The position numbers and the translations under genes are program-made. A DNA stretch of 64,000 bases from Hyphomicrobium_A sp963812795 (GTDB lineage Bacteria > Pseudomonadota > Alphaproteobacteria > Rhizobiales > Hyphomicrobiaceae), in contig CAWEWG010000014.1 of the NCBI GenBank assembly GCA_963812795.1, positions 146,302 to 210,301 of the forward strand, in the 5' to 3' direction. The notes under the pieces were generated by a model. That model was not told the origin of the DNA. It was given only the letters and a program-made list of their open reading frames with translations, and made no database searches. Positions 19,946 through 31,808 of the stretch are shown here, piece by piece; within the stretch, counting starts at the first letter, position 1, and the number at the start of each line of letters is the position of its first letter.

Positions 19946-22900
19946 TCAACGGCCGGTAATCGTCGCAGCGGTCAGCAGCTCCAGGTTTCCGCCGGTCGAG
20001 GTGACGTCGGTCGAGCGCACGCGCTCGGTGGCGTAGGCGAAGAGGGTGTTTGGCCCGCCCGCCTTGGGGCCGGTGCCCGATAGCCCCTCGCCGCCGAACG
20101 GCTGTACGCCGACGACGGCGCCGATCTGGTTGCGATTGACGTAGATGTTGCCGACGCGCGCATGCTCGGCGACGTAGTCGGCCACCGCCTCGATGCGGCT
20201 GTGCACGCCGAGCGTCAGGCCGTACCCCGTGGCGTTGATGGCGGCGACCACCTTGTCGAGCGAGCCGCGCTCATAGCGGGCGACGTGCAGGATGGGGCCG
20301 AACACCTCGCGCTCGAGCACGCCGAGGTCGTCGATCTCGTAGGCGGCCGGCGTGACGTAGCTGCCGGCACGGCAGCTCTCGGGCGTCAGCAGGTCGACGA
20401 GCTGGCGGCCTTGGCGCTGCATGCGGATCTTGTGGCCGTCGAGGGCGTCCTGCGCCTCCTCGTCGATGACGGGGCCGATGTCGGTCGCATAGTCGAACGG
20501 ATCGCCGACATCGAGCGCCTGAATGGCGCCGACCAGCATGTCGATCGTGCGGTCGGCGGCTTCCTCCTGCACGAACAGCACGCGTGCCGCCGAGCAGCGC
20601 TGCCCGGCACTGTTGAATGCCGAGCGCACGGCGTCGCGCACCACCTGCTCGGGGAGGGCGGTCGAAGTCGGCGATCATGGCGTTGATGCCGCCGGTCTCG
20701 GCGATGAACGGGACGATGGCGTTGCGACGCTCGGCGAGGGCCTGCTGGATCGCCCATGCGGTCTCGTTCGACCCGGTGAACGAGACGCCGCTGATGCGCG
20801 TGTCCTTGATGAGCGCTTCACCCAGGCGGCCGCTGCCGGGCAACAGGTGCAGCACGTTGGGCGGCACGCCCGCCTCGAGCAGCAGCTTGGTGGCGAGGAA
20901 GGCGGTGATCGGCGTTTGCTCGGCCGGCTTGGCGACCACCGCATTGCCGGCGGCGAGCGCGGCGGCGATCTGACCGGTGAATATGGCGAGCGGGAAATTC
21001 CATGGCGAGATGCAGGCAAACACGCCGCGGCCGTGGAGCGTCAGCGTGTTGCGCTCGCCCGTCGGCCCGGGCAGCGGCACGGGGCCGACGAACAGGCGCC
21101 GCGCCTGCGCCGCGTAGTAGCGCAGGAAATCGATCGCTTCGCGCACGTCGCCTTGCGCGTCGTCCAGCGTCTTGCCGGCCTCGCGCACGATGACGGCCAT
21201 GAGGCGCGCCTTGTCGCGCTCGAACAGTTCGGCGGCGGCGGCGAGGATCTGCGCCCGCCTGGCGCCGCCCAGCTTGTTCCAGTCGCGCTCGGCCTTCACC
21301 GCCCGCGCGATCGCCGCGTCGGCTTGCGCCGCGGTCGTCATGCGCACCGTGCCGATGCGCTCGCGCCGGTCGTGCGGGCAGGTGACGAGGCTGGCGGAAT
21401 CTCCGCCGGTCGTTGCCGTGCCGCCGATGATCGGGCCGGCCTCATAGACATCGTCGAGCGCGTCGCCCATTTCGGCGAACAACGCCAGCCGCACCGTCGG
21501 CTCGGTCAGTGGCAGACCGCTGGCCGCCTGCCGCTCCGGCATATAGATATCGCGCGGGCGCACAAACGGCCGTTGCGGCTCGACCGCGCTGCTGCGCTCC
21601 GTCTCAGCCATTTCCACCGGGTCGCGGATGATCTCCGACACCGGCGCCTCGTCGTCGGCGAGCCGGTTGATGAAGGAGGTATTGGCGCCGTTCTCGAGCA
21701 GCCGGCGGACGAGATAAGCGAGCAGATCCTCGTGGCCGCCGACGGGGGCATAGATGCGGCAGGGGCGCTTGATCAGCCCCTTGTCGCCGACGACCTCGTT
21801 ATGTAGCGGCTCGCCCATGCCATGCAGGCGCTGGAACTCGAAGGTGGCGGGGCCACCGGCGACGTGCGCCGCGGCAATGGCATAGGCGTTGTGGGTAGCG
21901 AACTGCGAATAGAACGCCTTCTGATCGCTGAGCAGCAGCCGCACGCAGGCGAGGAACGACACGTCGGTGTGCAGCTTGCGGGTGAACACCGGGTAGTCGG
22001 CGAGCGCACGCTCCTGCGCCCACTTGATCTCGCTGTCCCAGTAGGCGCCCTTGACGAGCCGTACCGGGATACGCTTGCCGCTGCGCTCGGCGAGCCGCCG
22101 CAGCCAGCGCAAGCTGGGGATGGCGCGCTTGCCGTAAGCCTGCACGGCGATGCCGAGGCCGCTCCAGTTGTCGAGCGCCGGGTTGTTGAAGGTGGCGGCG
22201 AAAATCTCCAGCGTCGGCTCGAGACGATCCTGCTCCTCCGCGTCGATGGTCAGCGGCAGGCCGCGCGAACGTGCGGCGCGCGCCAGCGTCAGCATGCGCG
22301 GGAGCTAGCTCAGTAGGCGAGGCGCTCGTCCTTGCCCGGCTCGAAGCGCGGATGCAGGGCCGACAGCTTTATCGACAGCCCCGGGCGGCTATACAGTGCG
22401 TCGGCGTGCATGGTCGAGAACGGCCCCGCCGCCTGGCCGACCGCGTCGATCGCCGCCAGGTAGCGCTCGAAGTAGATATCGGCGTCCTTCTGCGTGCGCG
22501 CCGCTTCGCCGAGCATGTCGTAGGAGAACAGATAGCCTTTCGCCTCGTACTCCTTGGCGCGCTCCAGCGCTTCGCGAATGGTGCGCCCGAGCACGAACTG
22601 GTCGCCCAGCACCTTCACCGCCTGGCGGACGGCCTGGCGGATGACCGGCTCGCCAGAGCGGGCGACGAGGCGCTTCAGGGCGTCGAACGGATTGGCGCCA
22701 CGCGCTTCGCGCAGCTTGACGATGCGCCCGGTGAGCATCAGCGCCCAGGTGGAGGCATTGACCAGCAGGCTGTCGGACTGGCCGCGATGCTTTTCCCAAT
22801 GTCCTTCGGAAAGCTTTTCGGCGATGAGCTCGTCGGCCGTCTCGGCGTCGGGGATGCGCAGCAGCGCCTCGGCGATGCACATGAGGATGACGCCTTCCTC

Positions 22901-23158
22901 GCTGGAAAGGCCGTACTCGCGCATGAAGGCGTCGACGCCGGCGTGCTTGCCGCGGTCGGCGCGCGCGGCATAGACGAGGCGGCGTGCAAGCTCGGTCGAG
23001 CGGCGGCGCTCGTCCTCGCTGAACACGGCGCGCTCGATCAGCCGGTCGAGCAGGCGTTGCTCGTCGATGAGATGATGCGAGGCGATCTCATCGCGCGGCG
23101 GTAGCTGCGCAAATTCGACGACCTCGCGGGTGGTCTCCGCGTTCTTCACTGCGACCAT
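19946..23158 (-). CDS. putA: Bifunctional proline dehydrogenase / glutamate-semialdehyde dehydrogenase, frameshifted as read
   Basis: PutA oxidises proline to glutamate in two steps. As read it is in three pieces: 23158-22310 (PRODH N-terminal part, with SIKLSALHPRFEPG), 22295-20660 (PRODH C-terminus with LTIDAEEQDRLEP, then aldehyde dehydrogenase with FACISPWNFPLAIFTG) and 20660-19946 (with SAGQRCSAARVLF, catalytic Cys). Near 22300 removing one T and one C restores ERLAYELAPRMLTLARAA; near 20660 removing one T restores MIADSTALPEQVVRDAV. Restored length is about 1,070 residues, normal for a PutA without long extensions. There is no RHH DNA-binding N-terminus, so it should not autoregulate. 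The breaks look like sequence errors. Confidence 0.88.
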
Positions 23159-23319
23159 TCTGCCCTCGTGACGCGCACACGCGGTGCGATTCGCCTTATC
23201 TTCACTCTAGCAAATCGCGGGCCGCGGGTGCTTGAAGCAGCCTGGGGATGCCGCGCAGGCTTGACGGAAGCCTTACGCCCCGCCAGAGCTTGCCGCCGCT
23301 AGAGAGGCGAGGCTTACAC

Positions 23320-24268
23320 GTGACCAGCAAGCTTCAGGTCGTGCGCAGCATCGCCGATTTGCGCGGCGTCGTCGGCCAATGGCGCAACAACGGCCACAAG
23401 ATCGCGCTCGTTCCCACCATGGGGGCGCTGCACGCCGGGCACCTGGCGCTGGTGCGCCGCGCCGGCGAGCTGGCCGAGCGCACCATCGTTTCGATCTTCG
23501 TTAATCCCGGCCAGTTCGCCCCGCACGAGGATCTCGCCCGCTATCCGCGCGACGAAGCCGGCGATCTTGACAAGCTGGCGGCGGAAAGCTGCCACCTCGT
23601 ATGGGCGCCGACGACAGCGGAAATGTATCCCGAAGGCTTTGCCACGCGCATCCAGCCCGGCGGGGCGGCGCAAGGGTTGGAAAGCGATTTTCGTCCGCAC
23701 TTTTTCGGCGGCGTGACGACGGTGTGCGCCAAGCTGTTCGGCGCCGCCACGCCCGATTTCGCCGTGTTCGGCGAGAAGGACTACCAGCAGCTCTGCGTCG
23801 TCCGGCAGATGGTGCGCGACTTGAACATGCCGCTCGCGATCGTCGGCGTGCCGACGACGCGCGAAGCGGACGGCCTGGCGCTGTCGTCGCGCAACGTCTA
23901 CTTGTCGGCCGATGAGCGCAAGGTCGCGCCGGCGCTCAATCGCGTGCTGCGCGATGTCGCCGAGCAAGGCGCATGCCGCGGTGAGCGGGCTTTCGGGTGC
24001 CCGCACCGGCAAGGCGCCGCGCCCGTCGCCGCTGGTGCGCGACCCGACGCTGCCGCCGCAGGCGCACCAACTCCCCGACCTCGACGGCATCTGCGCGACA
24101 GCCGCAGATGAGCTGCTGGCGGCGGGCTTCGGCAAGGTCGACTACGTCGCCGTGCGCCATGCCGACACGTTGAAGGTGGTGACGCAAGCCGGCCCCGCAC
24201 GCTTGCGCGTGCTCGCCGCCGCCTGGCTCGGCAATACCCGCCTCATCGACAACGTCGGCTGCGACTAA
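23320..24268 (+). CDS. panC: Pantothenate synthetase, frameshifted as read
   Basis: PanC condenses pantoate and beta-alanine using ATP in coenzyme A synthesis. The first part shows VPTMGALHAGHLALVRRA, SIFVNPGQFAPHED, DFRPHFFGGVTTVCAKL, VFGEKDYQQLCVVRQM and the KMSKS-like ALSSRNVYLS. The frame shifts near 23982 (GAGCAAGGCG); dropping one A gives VAEQAHAAVSG and then KVDYVAVRHADTL and the normal end. The start is the GTG at 23320 with GAGG seven bases upstream. The insert between these parts (about 40 residues, Pro/Arg-rich) is longer than usual. Start region is divergent from putA. Confidence 0.85.
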
Positions 24269-25222
24269 GCCGCGTCGTCTCTTGTTGGCGGCTTGCGCGT
24301 CGCCAGGAGGATGCCGCAGGCGATGAGGCCGATGCCCAGCACGTGGTAGATGTGCAGTTGCTCGCCGAGCAGGACGATGGCGAGGATCGTTCCGAACACC
24401 GGCACCAGATGCACCGTCAAGCCCGCCGTATTGGCGCCGAGCAGCTCCACCGTGCGGTTGAAGCAGTAGTAGGCGACGACCGAGGCGAACACGGCCACGT
24501 AGCCGACGGCGAGCAGCGCATGCCAGGTAAGGGGCATCGGCCGGCTATGCAGGCTTTCGCCGATATAGAACGGCAACAGCAGCACCGCACCGACGACGAA
24601 CGTGGCGAATAGAAAACTCACGCCGTGCACCGGCGGTCGCTTGCGCAACAGCGCTGTGTAGATCGCATAGCTGACGGCGGCTGCCAGCATCCACAAGTCG
24701 CCTGCGTTGAACTCGAAGTGTGCGAGTACGCCGAAGTCGCCGTGCGCGATGAGCGTCAGCGCGCCGAGCAGCGAGATGGCGATGCCGATTCCCTGCGGCA
24801 GCCTCACCACATCGCGGAACAGGATGTAGCTTGCGGCGACGATCAGCACCGGCACCACAGACTGCAGCATGACGATGTTCAGCGCGGTCGTCGATTGCGC
24901 GGCGAGATAAAGTCCGGCGTTGAAGAAGGCAATGCCGAGCGCCGAAAGCACGAGCATGATCGGCCATTTCGGCAAGCATCGCCTTGGCGTCCCGGCGGAC
25001 ATGCGGCCAGGCGAAGGGCGCGATGATGATCGCAGCGACCGTCCAGCGCCAGAAGGCGAGACCGATGGGCGGGACCTCCCCGGCGACGCTGCGCGCCACG
25101 ATGGCATTGCCGGCCCAAAACAGCCCGGTCAGCAGCATGAGAAGCCGCGGCTCATCGGCAAGGCGCCCGAGCCAGCTTGCCGAGCCTGACCGGCGCTCGG
25201 ATGCGTCACTATTTGAAGCCAT
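24265..25222 (-). CDS. DMT-superfamily (EamA) membrane exporter, frameshifted as read
   Basis: A roughly 318-residue, ten-helix transporter of the EamA kind, which usually exports amino acids or metabolites. The N-terminal part (MASNSDASERRSG, then LLTGLFWAGNAIVARSVAGE) and the C-terminal part (from LPKWPIMLVLSALGIAFFNA) are in different frames; removing one G near 24978 (GCCGAAATGG) joins them as AMLAKWPIML. The second EamA repeat includes LHIYHVLGIGLIACGILLA. Its stop overlaps the end of the convergent panC by 4 bases. Substrate unknown. Confidence 0.8.
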
Positions 25223-25482
25223 TGTCGAAGCCGGCCACCTGCTAGAAGTACGAGAGCACGAGCGGCTTGCACGCGGCCGGCATCCCCACAGGGACCATAT
25301 ATGGCGTCCCGCGTGGTTTATCACCCGCTTAGAAGCATGATCCGGCTGGCAAATCGGCAACTCTTGCCAAATCCCCGCGGGCCATGCGAGGTCAATCCCG
25401 ACTTAGAACCAGGGATTCGCCGCTCTCGGCCCTCGTCTTCGCGTCCCTGCCAGGCGGCACGCTGCATCGACGGGAAAGACGC

Positions 25483-27501
<2,019 letters not shown>

Positions 27502-27548
27502 GCAGGTCGCGAGCCCGCCGGCGCACGCGCGCAGACAGGCACTTGCGA

Positions 27549-28046
27549 TCAGGGGAATTTTTCCAGCTCTTCGGCAAGGCGCTCGAACAGCGCCGTGCAT
27601 CCGTGCTCGCGGCCAGGGATTGAATCGGCGCTGTCGAAATAGGCGCCCTGCTCCGTATAGGTCACACGGGTGCCCTTGCCGTCGGGAAAGAACTCCATCG
27701 TGGCCAGCGACACGGACAGCGGCTTACCGCCAATCGTCATGCGGTAGGTGATGACAATGCGACGGTTGTCGATGATGTCCTGATACTGCGTGTCGTTGGT
27801 GATCTCCGGGCCGCCGCGGAAGGAAAAGCGCGACGTCTCGCTGCCACCGACGCGGAAGTCGACGTCGAACTGAAACACTTTCCAGGCTACGCCTTCCGCG
27901 AACCAGCGCCGCTTCTTCACCGGGTCGCGAAACGCATTGAACACGCGCTCGGGCGAAGTGGGATAAGTGCGCTCGATCGAGAACGAGCCATGCGCGACGA
28001 ACGGCTCTTCGGCCGATGCGGCGACGGTCGACTTGCTGCTCGGCAT
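27549..28046 (-). CDS. SRPBCC/AHSA1-family protein
   Basis: A 165-residue START-like protein with the AHSA1 hallmarks FSIERTYPTSPERVFNAFRDP near the N-terminus and DNRRIVITYRMTIGG and MEFFPDGKGTRVTYTEQGAYF later. Such proteins have a hydrophobic cavity, and ligands are generally unknown. It starts 4 bases after the stop of an ArsR-type regulator, a very common pairing in which the regulator controls the SRPBCC gene. Confidence 0.88.
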   Translation of the reverse strand: MPSSKSTVAASAEEPFVAHGSFSIERTYPTSPERVFNAFRDPVKKRRWFAEGVAWKVFQFDVDFRVGGSETSRFSFRGGPEITNDTQYQDIIDNRRIVITYRMTIGGKPLSVSLATMEFFPDGKGTRVTYTEQGAYFDSADSIPGREHGCTALFERLAEELEKFP

Positions 28047-28050
28047 ATTC

Positions 28051-28461
28051 CTACTCCTTTTCGCGACGGCGACGTTGTTTCTTGGGTTTCGCGGCGGTGT
28101 TGGACGCGCGTGCGGGCGTACCTGCTTGTTCCGCCGCCGTTTCCTCTTCGGCGAGTAGAACGCCGAGGCGATCGAAGCGCCGCTCCATCAGCATCCGCCG
28201 CGCAGCGATCCAGTTGGCGAGCGGTGCAAAACCGCCCTGCTCCAGCCGGCACGTGCGCACGCGGCCGATCTTCTCGCTGCGTATGAAACCGCCGGCCTCC
28301 AGCACCTGCAGGTGCTGCACGACGGCGGCGAGCGTCATGGCGAACGGTTTGGCGAGATCGCTGACGCTGGCTGGACCTTGCGTCAGGCGCTCAATGAGGG
28401 CGCGGCGCGTCGGCTCGGCCAGGGCGCGAAAGCTGTCATCGATGGGCGAATGCTTAAGCAT
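28051..28461 (-). CDS. ArsR-family winged-helix regulator
   Basis: A 136-residue regulator. The winged helix spans about residues 8-90 (FRALAEPTRRALIERLTQGP, LAAVVQHLQVLEAGG as recognition helix, EKIGRVRTCRLEQGG wing). No cysteine metal site is visible, which fits the non-metal ArsR subgroup paired with AHSA1 genes. After the fold comes a Lys/Arg-rich tail (KPKKQRRRREKE) that may aid DNA binding. Confidence 0.88.
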   Translation of the reverse strand: MLKHSPIDDSFRALAEPTRRALIERLTQGPASVSDLAKPFAMTLAAVVQHLQVLEAGGFIRSEKIGRVRTCRLEQGGFAPLANWIAARRMLMERRFDRLGVLLAEEETAAEQAGTPARASNTAAKPKKQRRRREKE

Positions 28462-28602
28462 GGGCTTTAGTAATCCTCGACGCGCCAGATTGTCAAGTGG
28501 CGACTAAAGTGTCAGCGTTGAGTTGAAGGACATCGGCGCCAGCGACGTGAGCTTGCCGCACTGATCGTGTAAGAAGTCGAGCTCCAAAAAAGGGAGCCGC
28601 CG

Positions 28603-29718
28603 ATGAGCCGTGTGCGGGTGCTAGTGGGAACACGTAAGGGCGCGTTCGTCCTCAGCGCCGATGGCGCGCGCAAGACGTGGTCGGTCGACGGCCCACACTT
28701 CCCGGGCTGGGAAATCTATCACGTGAAGGGCTCCCTGGTGGACCCGGATCGCATCTACGCGTCGCAGTCGAGCGGCTGGTTCGGCCAGCAAATTCAATGC
28801 TCGCGGGACGGCGGCAAATCCTGGGAGGCCACCGGCAACAAGTTCACCTACGAAGGCGATGCCGGCACGCACCAGTGGTACGACGGAACTCCGCACCCAT
28901 GGGAGTTCAAGCGCGTCTGGCACCTCGAGCCGTCGCTGACCGACCCCGACAGCGTCTATGCGGGCGTCGAGGACGCCGCGCTGTTTCATACGGCGGACGC
29001 GGGGCAGACGTGGACGGAGCTGTCGGGCCTGCGCGGCCATGGCTCCGGACCCCGATGGCAGCCCGGCGCCGGCGGCATGTGCCTGCACACCATCGTCCTC
29101 GACCCGGCCAATCCACAGCGAATTTTCATCGCCATCTCGGCCGCCGGCGCCTTCCGCACCGACGATGGCGGCAAGACGTGGCTTCCGATCAACCGCGGGC
29201 TGCGCTCGGAGTACATCCCCGACCCGAACGCGGAGGTCGGTCACTGCGTCCACCGCATCGCCATGCATCCCTCGCGCCCGAACGTGCTGTTCATGCAAAA
29301 GCATTGGGACGTCATGCGCAGCGACGATGCCGGCGATACCTGGCGCGAGGTGAGCGGCAATCTGCCGACCGATTTCGGTTTCGTCATCGACGTGCATGCG
29401 CACGAGCCGGAGACCATCTACGTCGTGCCGATCAAAAGCGACGCCGAGCACTTTCCGCTCGAGGGCAAGCTGCGCGTCTATCGCAGCCGCAGCGGCGGCA
29501 ACGAATGGGAGGCCCTGAGCAACGGACTGCCGCAGTCCGATTGCTACGTGAACGTCCTGCGTGACGCGATGGCCGTCGACAAGCTCGACAAGTGCGGGGT
29601 GTATTTCGGCACGACCGGCGGGCAGGTTTATGTGTCGAGCGACGCCGGCGACACGTGGTCCGCCATCGTCCGCGATCTGCCGGCGGTGCTTTCGGTCGAG
29701 GTGCAAACGCTGCCATGA
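28603..29718 (+). CDS. BNR/YVTN-type beta-propeller protein
   Basis: A 371-residue protein of repeated propeller blades with Asp-box-like motifs, such as SRDGGKSWEATG, TADAGQTWTELSG, TDDGGKTWLPINRG, SDDAGDTWREVSG and SSDAGDTWSAIV. No signal peptide is apparent, so it should be cytoplasmic unlike true sialidases, and catalytic sialidase residues are not evident. GGGAG lies before the ATG. Its stop overlaps the start of a MoaD-like gene (ATGA), so the two are co-translated. The pair recurs in other proteobacteria as far as I recall; function is unknown. Confidence 0.83.
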   Translation: MSRVRVLVGTRKGAFVLSADGARKTWSVDGPHFPGWEIYHVKGSLVDPDRIYASQSSGWFGQQIQCSRDGGKSWEATGNKFTYEGDAGTHQWYDGTPHPWEFKRVWHLEPSLTDPDSVYAGVEDAALFHTADAGQTWTELSGLRGHGSGPRWQPGAGGMCLHTIVLDPANPQRIFIAISAAGAFRTDDGGKTWLPINRGLRSEYIPDPNAEVGHCVHRIAMHPSRPNVLFMQKHWDVMRSDDAGDTWREVSGNLPTDFGFVIDVHAHEPETIYVVPIKSDAEHFPLEGKLRVYRSRSGGNEWEALSNGLPQSDCYVNVLRDAMAVDKLDKCGVYFGTTGGQVYVSSDAGDTWSAIVRDLPAVLSVEVQTLP

Positions 29719-30011
29719 TCCGCGTCGTCCTGCCGTCGCATTTGCGGATGCATGCCAACATTGAGGGAGAGGTGCGCCTCGCTGTCGAAGGGCCGGTCAC
29801 GCAGCGATCGGTCATGGACGCGCTGGAGGCGCGCTATCCGGTGCTGCGCGGAGCCATCCGCGATTACGGCACGCAGCGGCGCCGTCCGTTCCTGCGATTT
29901 TTCGCGTGCCAGACCGACGTTTCGCTGCAGCCGCCCGATAGCCCATTGCCGGAGGCCATAGCGCAAGGCACGCAACCGCTGCTGATCGTAGCGGCCATCG
30001 CCGGCGGTTAG
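29715..30011 (+). CDS. MoaD/ThiS-like beta-grasp protein ending in Gly-Gly
   Basis: A 98-residue ubiquitin-like protein: MIRVVLPSHLRMHAN first strand, helix region VMDALEARYPVLRGAI, and a C-terminus LLIVAAIAGG. The free terminal Gly-Gly (97-98) is the part that MoaD and ThiS need for adenylation and thiocarboxylation. No moaE, moeB or thi gene is adjacent, so it may use a distant E1-like enzyme. The 4-base overlap with the propeller gene suggests that the propeller is its partner or target. It differs from housekeeping MoaD by this context. Confidence 0.8.
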   Translation: MIRVVLPSHLRMHANIEGEVRLAVEGPVTQRSVMDALEARYPVLRGAIRDYGTQRRRPFLRFFACQTDVSLQPPDSPLPEAIAQGTQPLLIVAAIAGG

Positions 30012-30156
30012 TCGGGCGGGAGCCGCTGCGCGGCACCTAGCAGAGGTGCGCGCGATGGTCGCCCGTGCTGCCGAATATTCATCATTCCCCTTGGACCCCA
30101 ACCCCAGTATCCAGGTGAGCCGCCGCGGTGGCGGCCGCCCGGAAAGTGTCTCCTCC

Positions 30157-30658
30157 ATGTCGCCCAACGTCACAAACCGCGCCCTCACCGAGGCCGACTT
30201 CCCCACCGTTTCGCTCCTGCACGCGAAGGTGTTCGGGCCGGGGCGCTTCACGCGCACGGCCTATCGCGTGCGCGAGGGGGCAGCGCCGATCTCGCCGTTT
30301 TGCCGCGTGGCGCTGCTGGGCGACCGGCTGATCGCGGCCGTGCGCTTCACGCCAATCACCATCGGCGGCGCCAACGGCGGGCTGCTGCTAGGCCCGCTCG
30401 CCGTCGATCCCGATTTCGCCGGCCAAGGCTTCGGCAAGCGCCTGATCGCCGAGGCCCTCGAGGCGGCGAAGGCGGCCGACGTGAAGCTGGTCGTGTCTGG
30501 TCGGCGATGAGCCTTACTACGGCCGCTTCGGCTTTTCTCCCATAACGCCGGGTCAGATCGCGCTGCCGGGTCCGGTCGATCCGCGCCGGCTGCTCGCCGC
30601 CGAGCTGCAGCCGGGAGTTCTTGCAGCCTACAAGGGCCTGGTCGCTGCACAGCGCTAG
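30157..30658 (+). CDS. GNAT N-acetyltransferase, frameshifted as read
   Basis: A GNAT fold of about 166 residues (COG3153-like): RALTEADFPTVSLLHAKVFG at the start, then the acetyl-CoA loop PDFAGQGFGKRLIAEAL. The frame breaks near 30500 (GTCGTGTCTGG); removing one T joins LVVLVGDEPYYGRFGF and the rest through GLVAAQR. The GDEPYY-RFGF stretch is typical of the group. Substrate unknown. The start could also be an earlier in-frame codon (30046). Confidence 0.8.
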
Positions 30659-30743
30659 CGATCGAGCGTGCCTGATGACCGCCGCCGCCGATTGCGCATA
30701 GACTTGCCGCCGATAGAGGCGCGGCAGCGGAGCGGGGAAGAAG

Positions 30744-31280
30744 ATGGACAGGCGGTCATTACTCGGCGGCGGCGGCGTTTTGCTGGCCGCGCAGCTGCTG
30801 CCGAGAGAAGCAGGCGCGCGGGCGCGGCCGTCAGCGATCACGCCCGAAGACGGCAAGTTCATGCAGATGGCCATCGATCAGGCGAAGGAGGCCGACTATC
30901 CGTTCGGCGCCGTGATCGTGCGCGGCGGCCGGGTGCTCGCCTTCGGCCGCAACAGCTCCAAGCGCAATTCCGACCCGACGGCGCATGCCGAAATGATGGC
31001 CATCCGCGCCTTCCTCAACGGCCACGAGCCTGACGCTCTAAAGGAGACGACGCTCTACAGCTCGGGCGAGCCGTGCGTGATGTGCATGGGCGCCATCATC
31101 TGGTGCGGGATCAAGCGGCTGGTGTTCGCCGCGTCCATCGCGCAGCTTTCCACGCGCATCGGCCAGATCGACATCACCGCCAAGCAGATCGCCAACGCCG
31201 CGGCATTCTCCAACATCGAGATCGCCGGCGGCTTCATGGCCATGCCGGCGCTCGACCTCTTCCCCAAGGACAAGCCCTGA
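30744..31280 (+). CDS. Nucleoside/cytidine-type deaminase with a twin-arginine leader
   Basis: A 178-residue zinc deaminase: HAEMMAIR (H81, E83) and PCVMCMG (C111, C114) are the full CDA/tRNA-adenosine-deaminase zinc site. It starts MDRRSLLGGGGVLLAAQLL, a Tat-like signal with paired Arg and a hydrophobic h-region, so the enzyme appears to be exported folded. The closest cytosolic relatives are guanine and nucleoside deaminases with the same ALKETTLYSSGEPCVMC layout. A periplasmic location would suit scavenging of purine or pyrimidine nucleosides; substrate is uncertain. Confidence 0.85.
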   Translation: MDRRSLLGGGGVLLAAQLLPREAGARARPSAITPEDGKFMQMAIDQAKEADYPFGAVIVRGGRVLAFGRNSSKRNSDPTAHAEMMAIRAFLNGHEPDALKETTLYSSGEPCVMCMGAIIWCGIKRLVFAASIAQLSTRIGQIDITAKQIANAAAFSNIEIAGGFMAMPALDLFPKDKP

Positions 31281-31310
31281 CGCAGCGCCGGTGAACATTG
31301 CTCGAAGGCA

Positions 31311-31733
31311 CTAGGCCTTCCACGCCGTGCGAACTCGCTCTGCGTGGCCGGCGAGAACCTCCGGCTTTTCCATGTTGCGATTGTGCGGCATCAGCGGCAC
31401 GCCTTCGTGGCGCGGGATGACGTGGTAGTGCAGATGGAAAACCGTCTGCCCGCTGGCCGCCTCGTTGAACTGCACGACGGTGACGCCGTCGGCGTTGAAG
31501 GCTTCCTTCACCGCGCGCGCCGTCTTCTGCACGACGGGCGCCAGCTTAGCCAGCACCGCCGCATCGGCGTCGAGCACGTTGCGCGAAGGCGCCTTCGGCA
31601 CGACCAGCGTATGCCCGGGCGCTTGCGGCATCACATCCATGAACACCAGCGTATCGTCGTCCTCGTAGACTTTGCTGGACGGGATGTCGCCGCGCAGGAT
31701 CTTGGCGAAGACGTTGTTGTCGTCGTAGGGCAT
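31311..31733 (-). CDS. HIT-family nucleotide hydrolase
   Basis: A 140-residue histidine-triad protein, Hint-like, with the active-site HLHYHVIP (H100, H102, H104) and the N-terminal NVFAKILRGDIPSSKVYED. Such enzymes hydrolyse nucleotide phosphoramidates such as adenosine-AMP esters. The ATG at 31733 has GAGG at short spacing; the ATG at 31748 lacks a ribosome site. It lies opposite the deaminase with a 30-base gap. Confidence 0.9.
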   Translation of the reverse strand: MPYDDNNVFAKILRGDIPSSKVYEDDDTLVFMDVMPQAPGHTLVVPKAPSRNVLDADAAVLAKLAPVVQKTARAVKEAFNADGVTVVQFNEAASGQTVFHLHYHVIPRHEGVPLMPHNRNMEKPEVLAGHAERVRTAWKA

Positions 31734-31808
31734 TGAAGCCTCGATCATCACACTGGCCGACCGCCCTGTTAAACGGTCCCCCACGTTCGCCGTCAAGCAG
31801 GGTCGCGT

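Noticed and set aside
20271..23158. putA as a true pseudogene or as separate PRODH and P5CDH genes
   Set aside because: All conserved parts are present in order and three single-base removals join them; the pattern matches errors in essential genes nearby.
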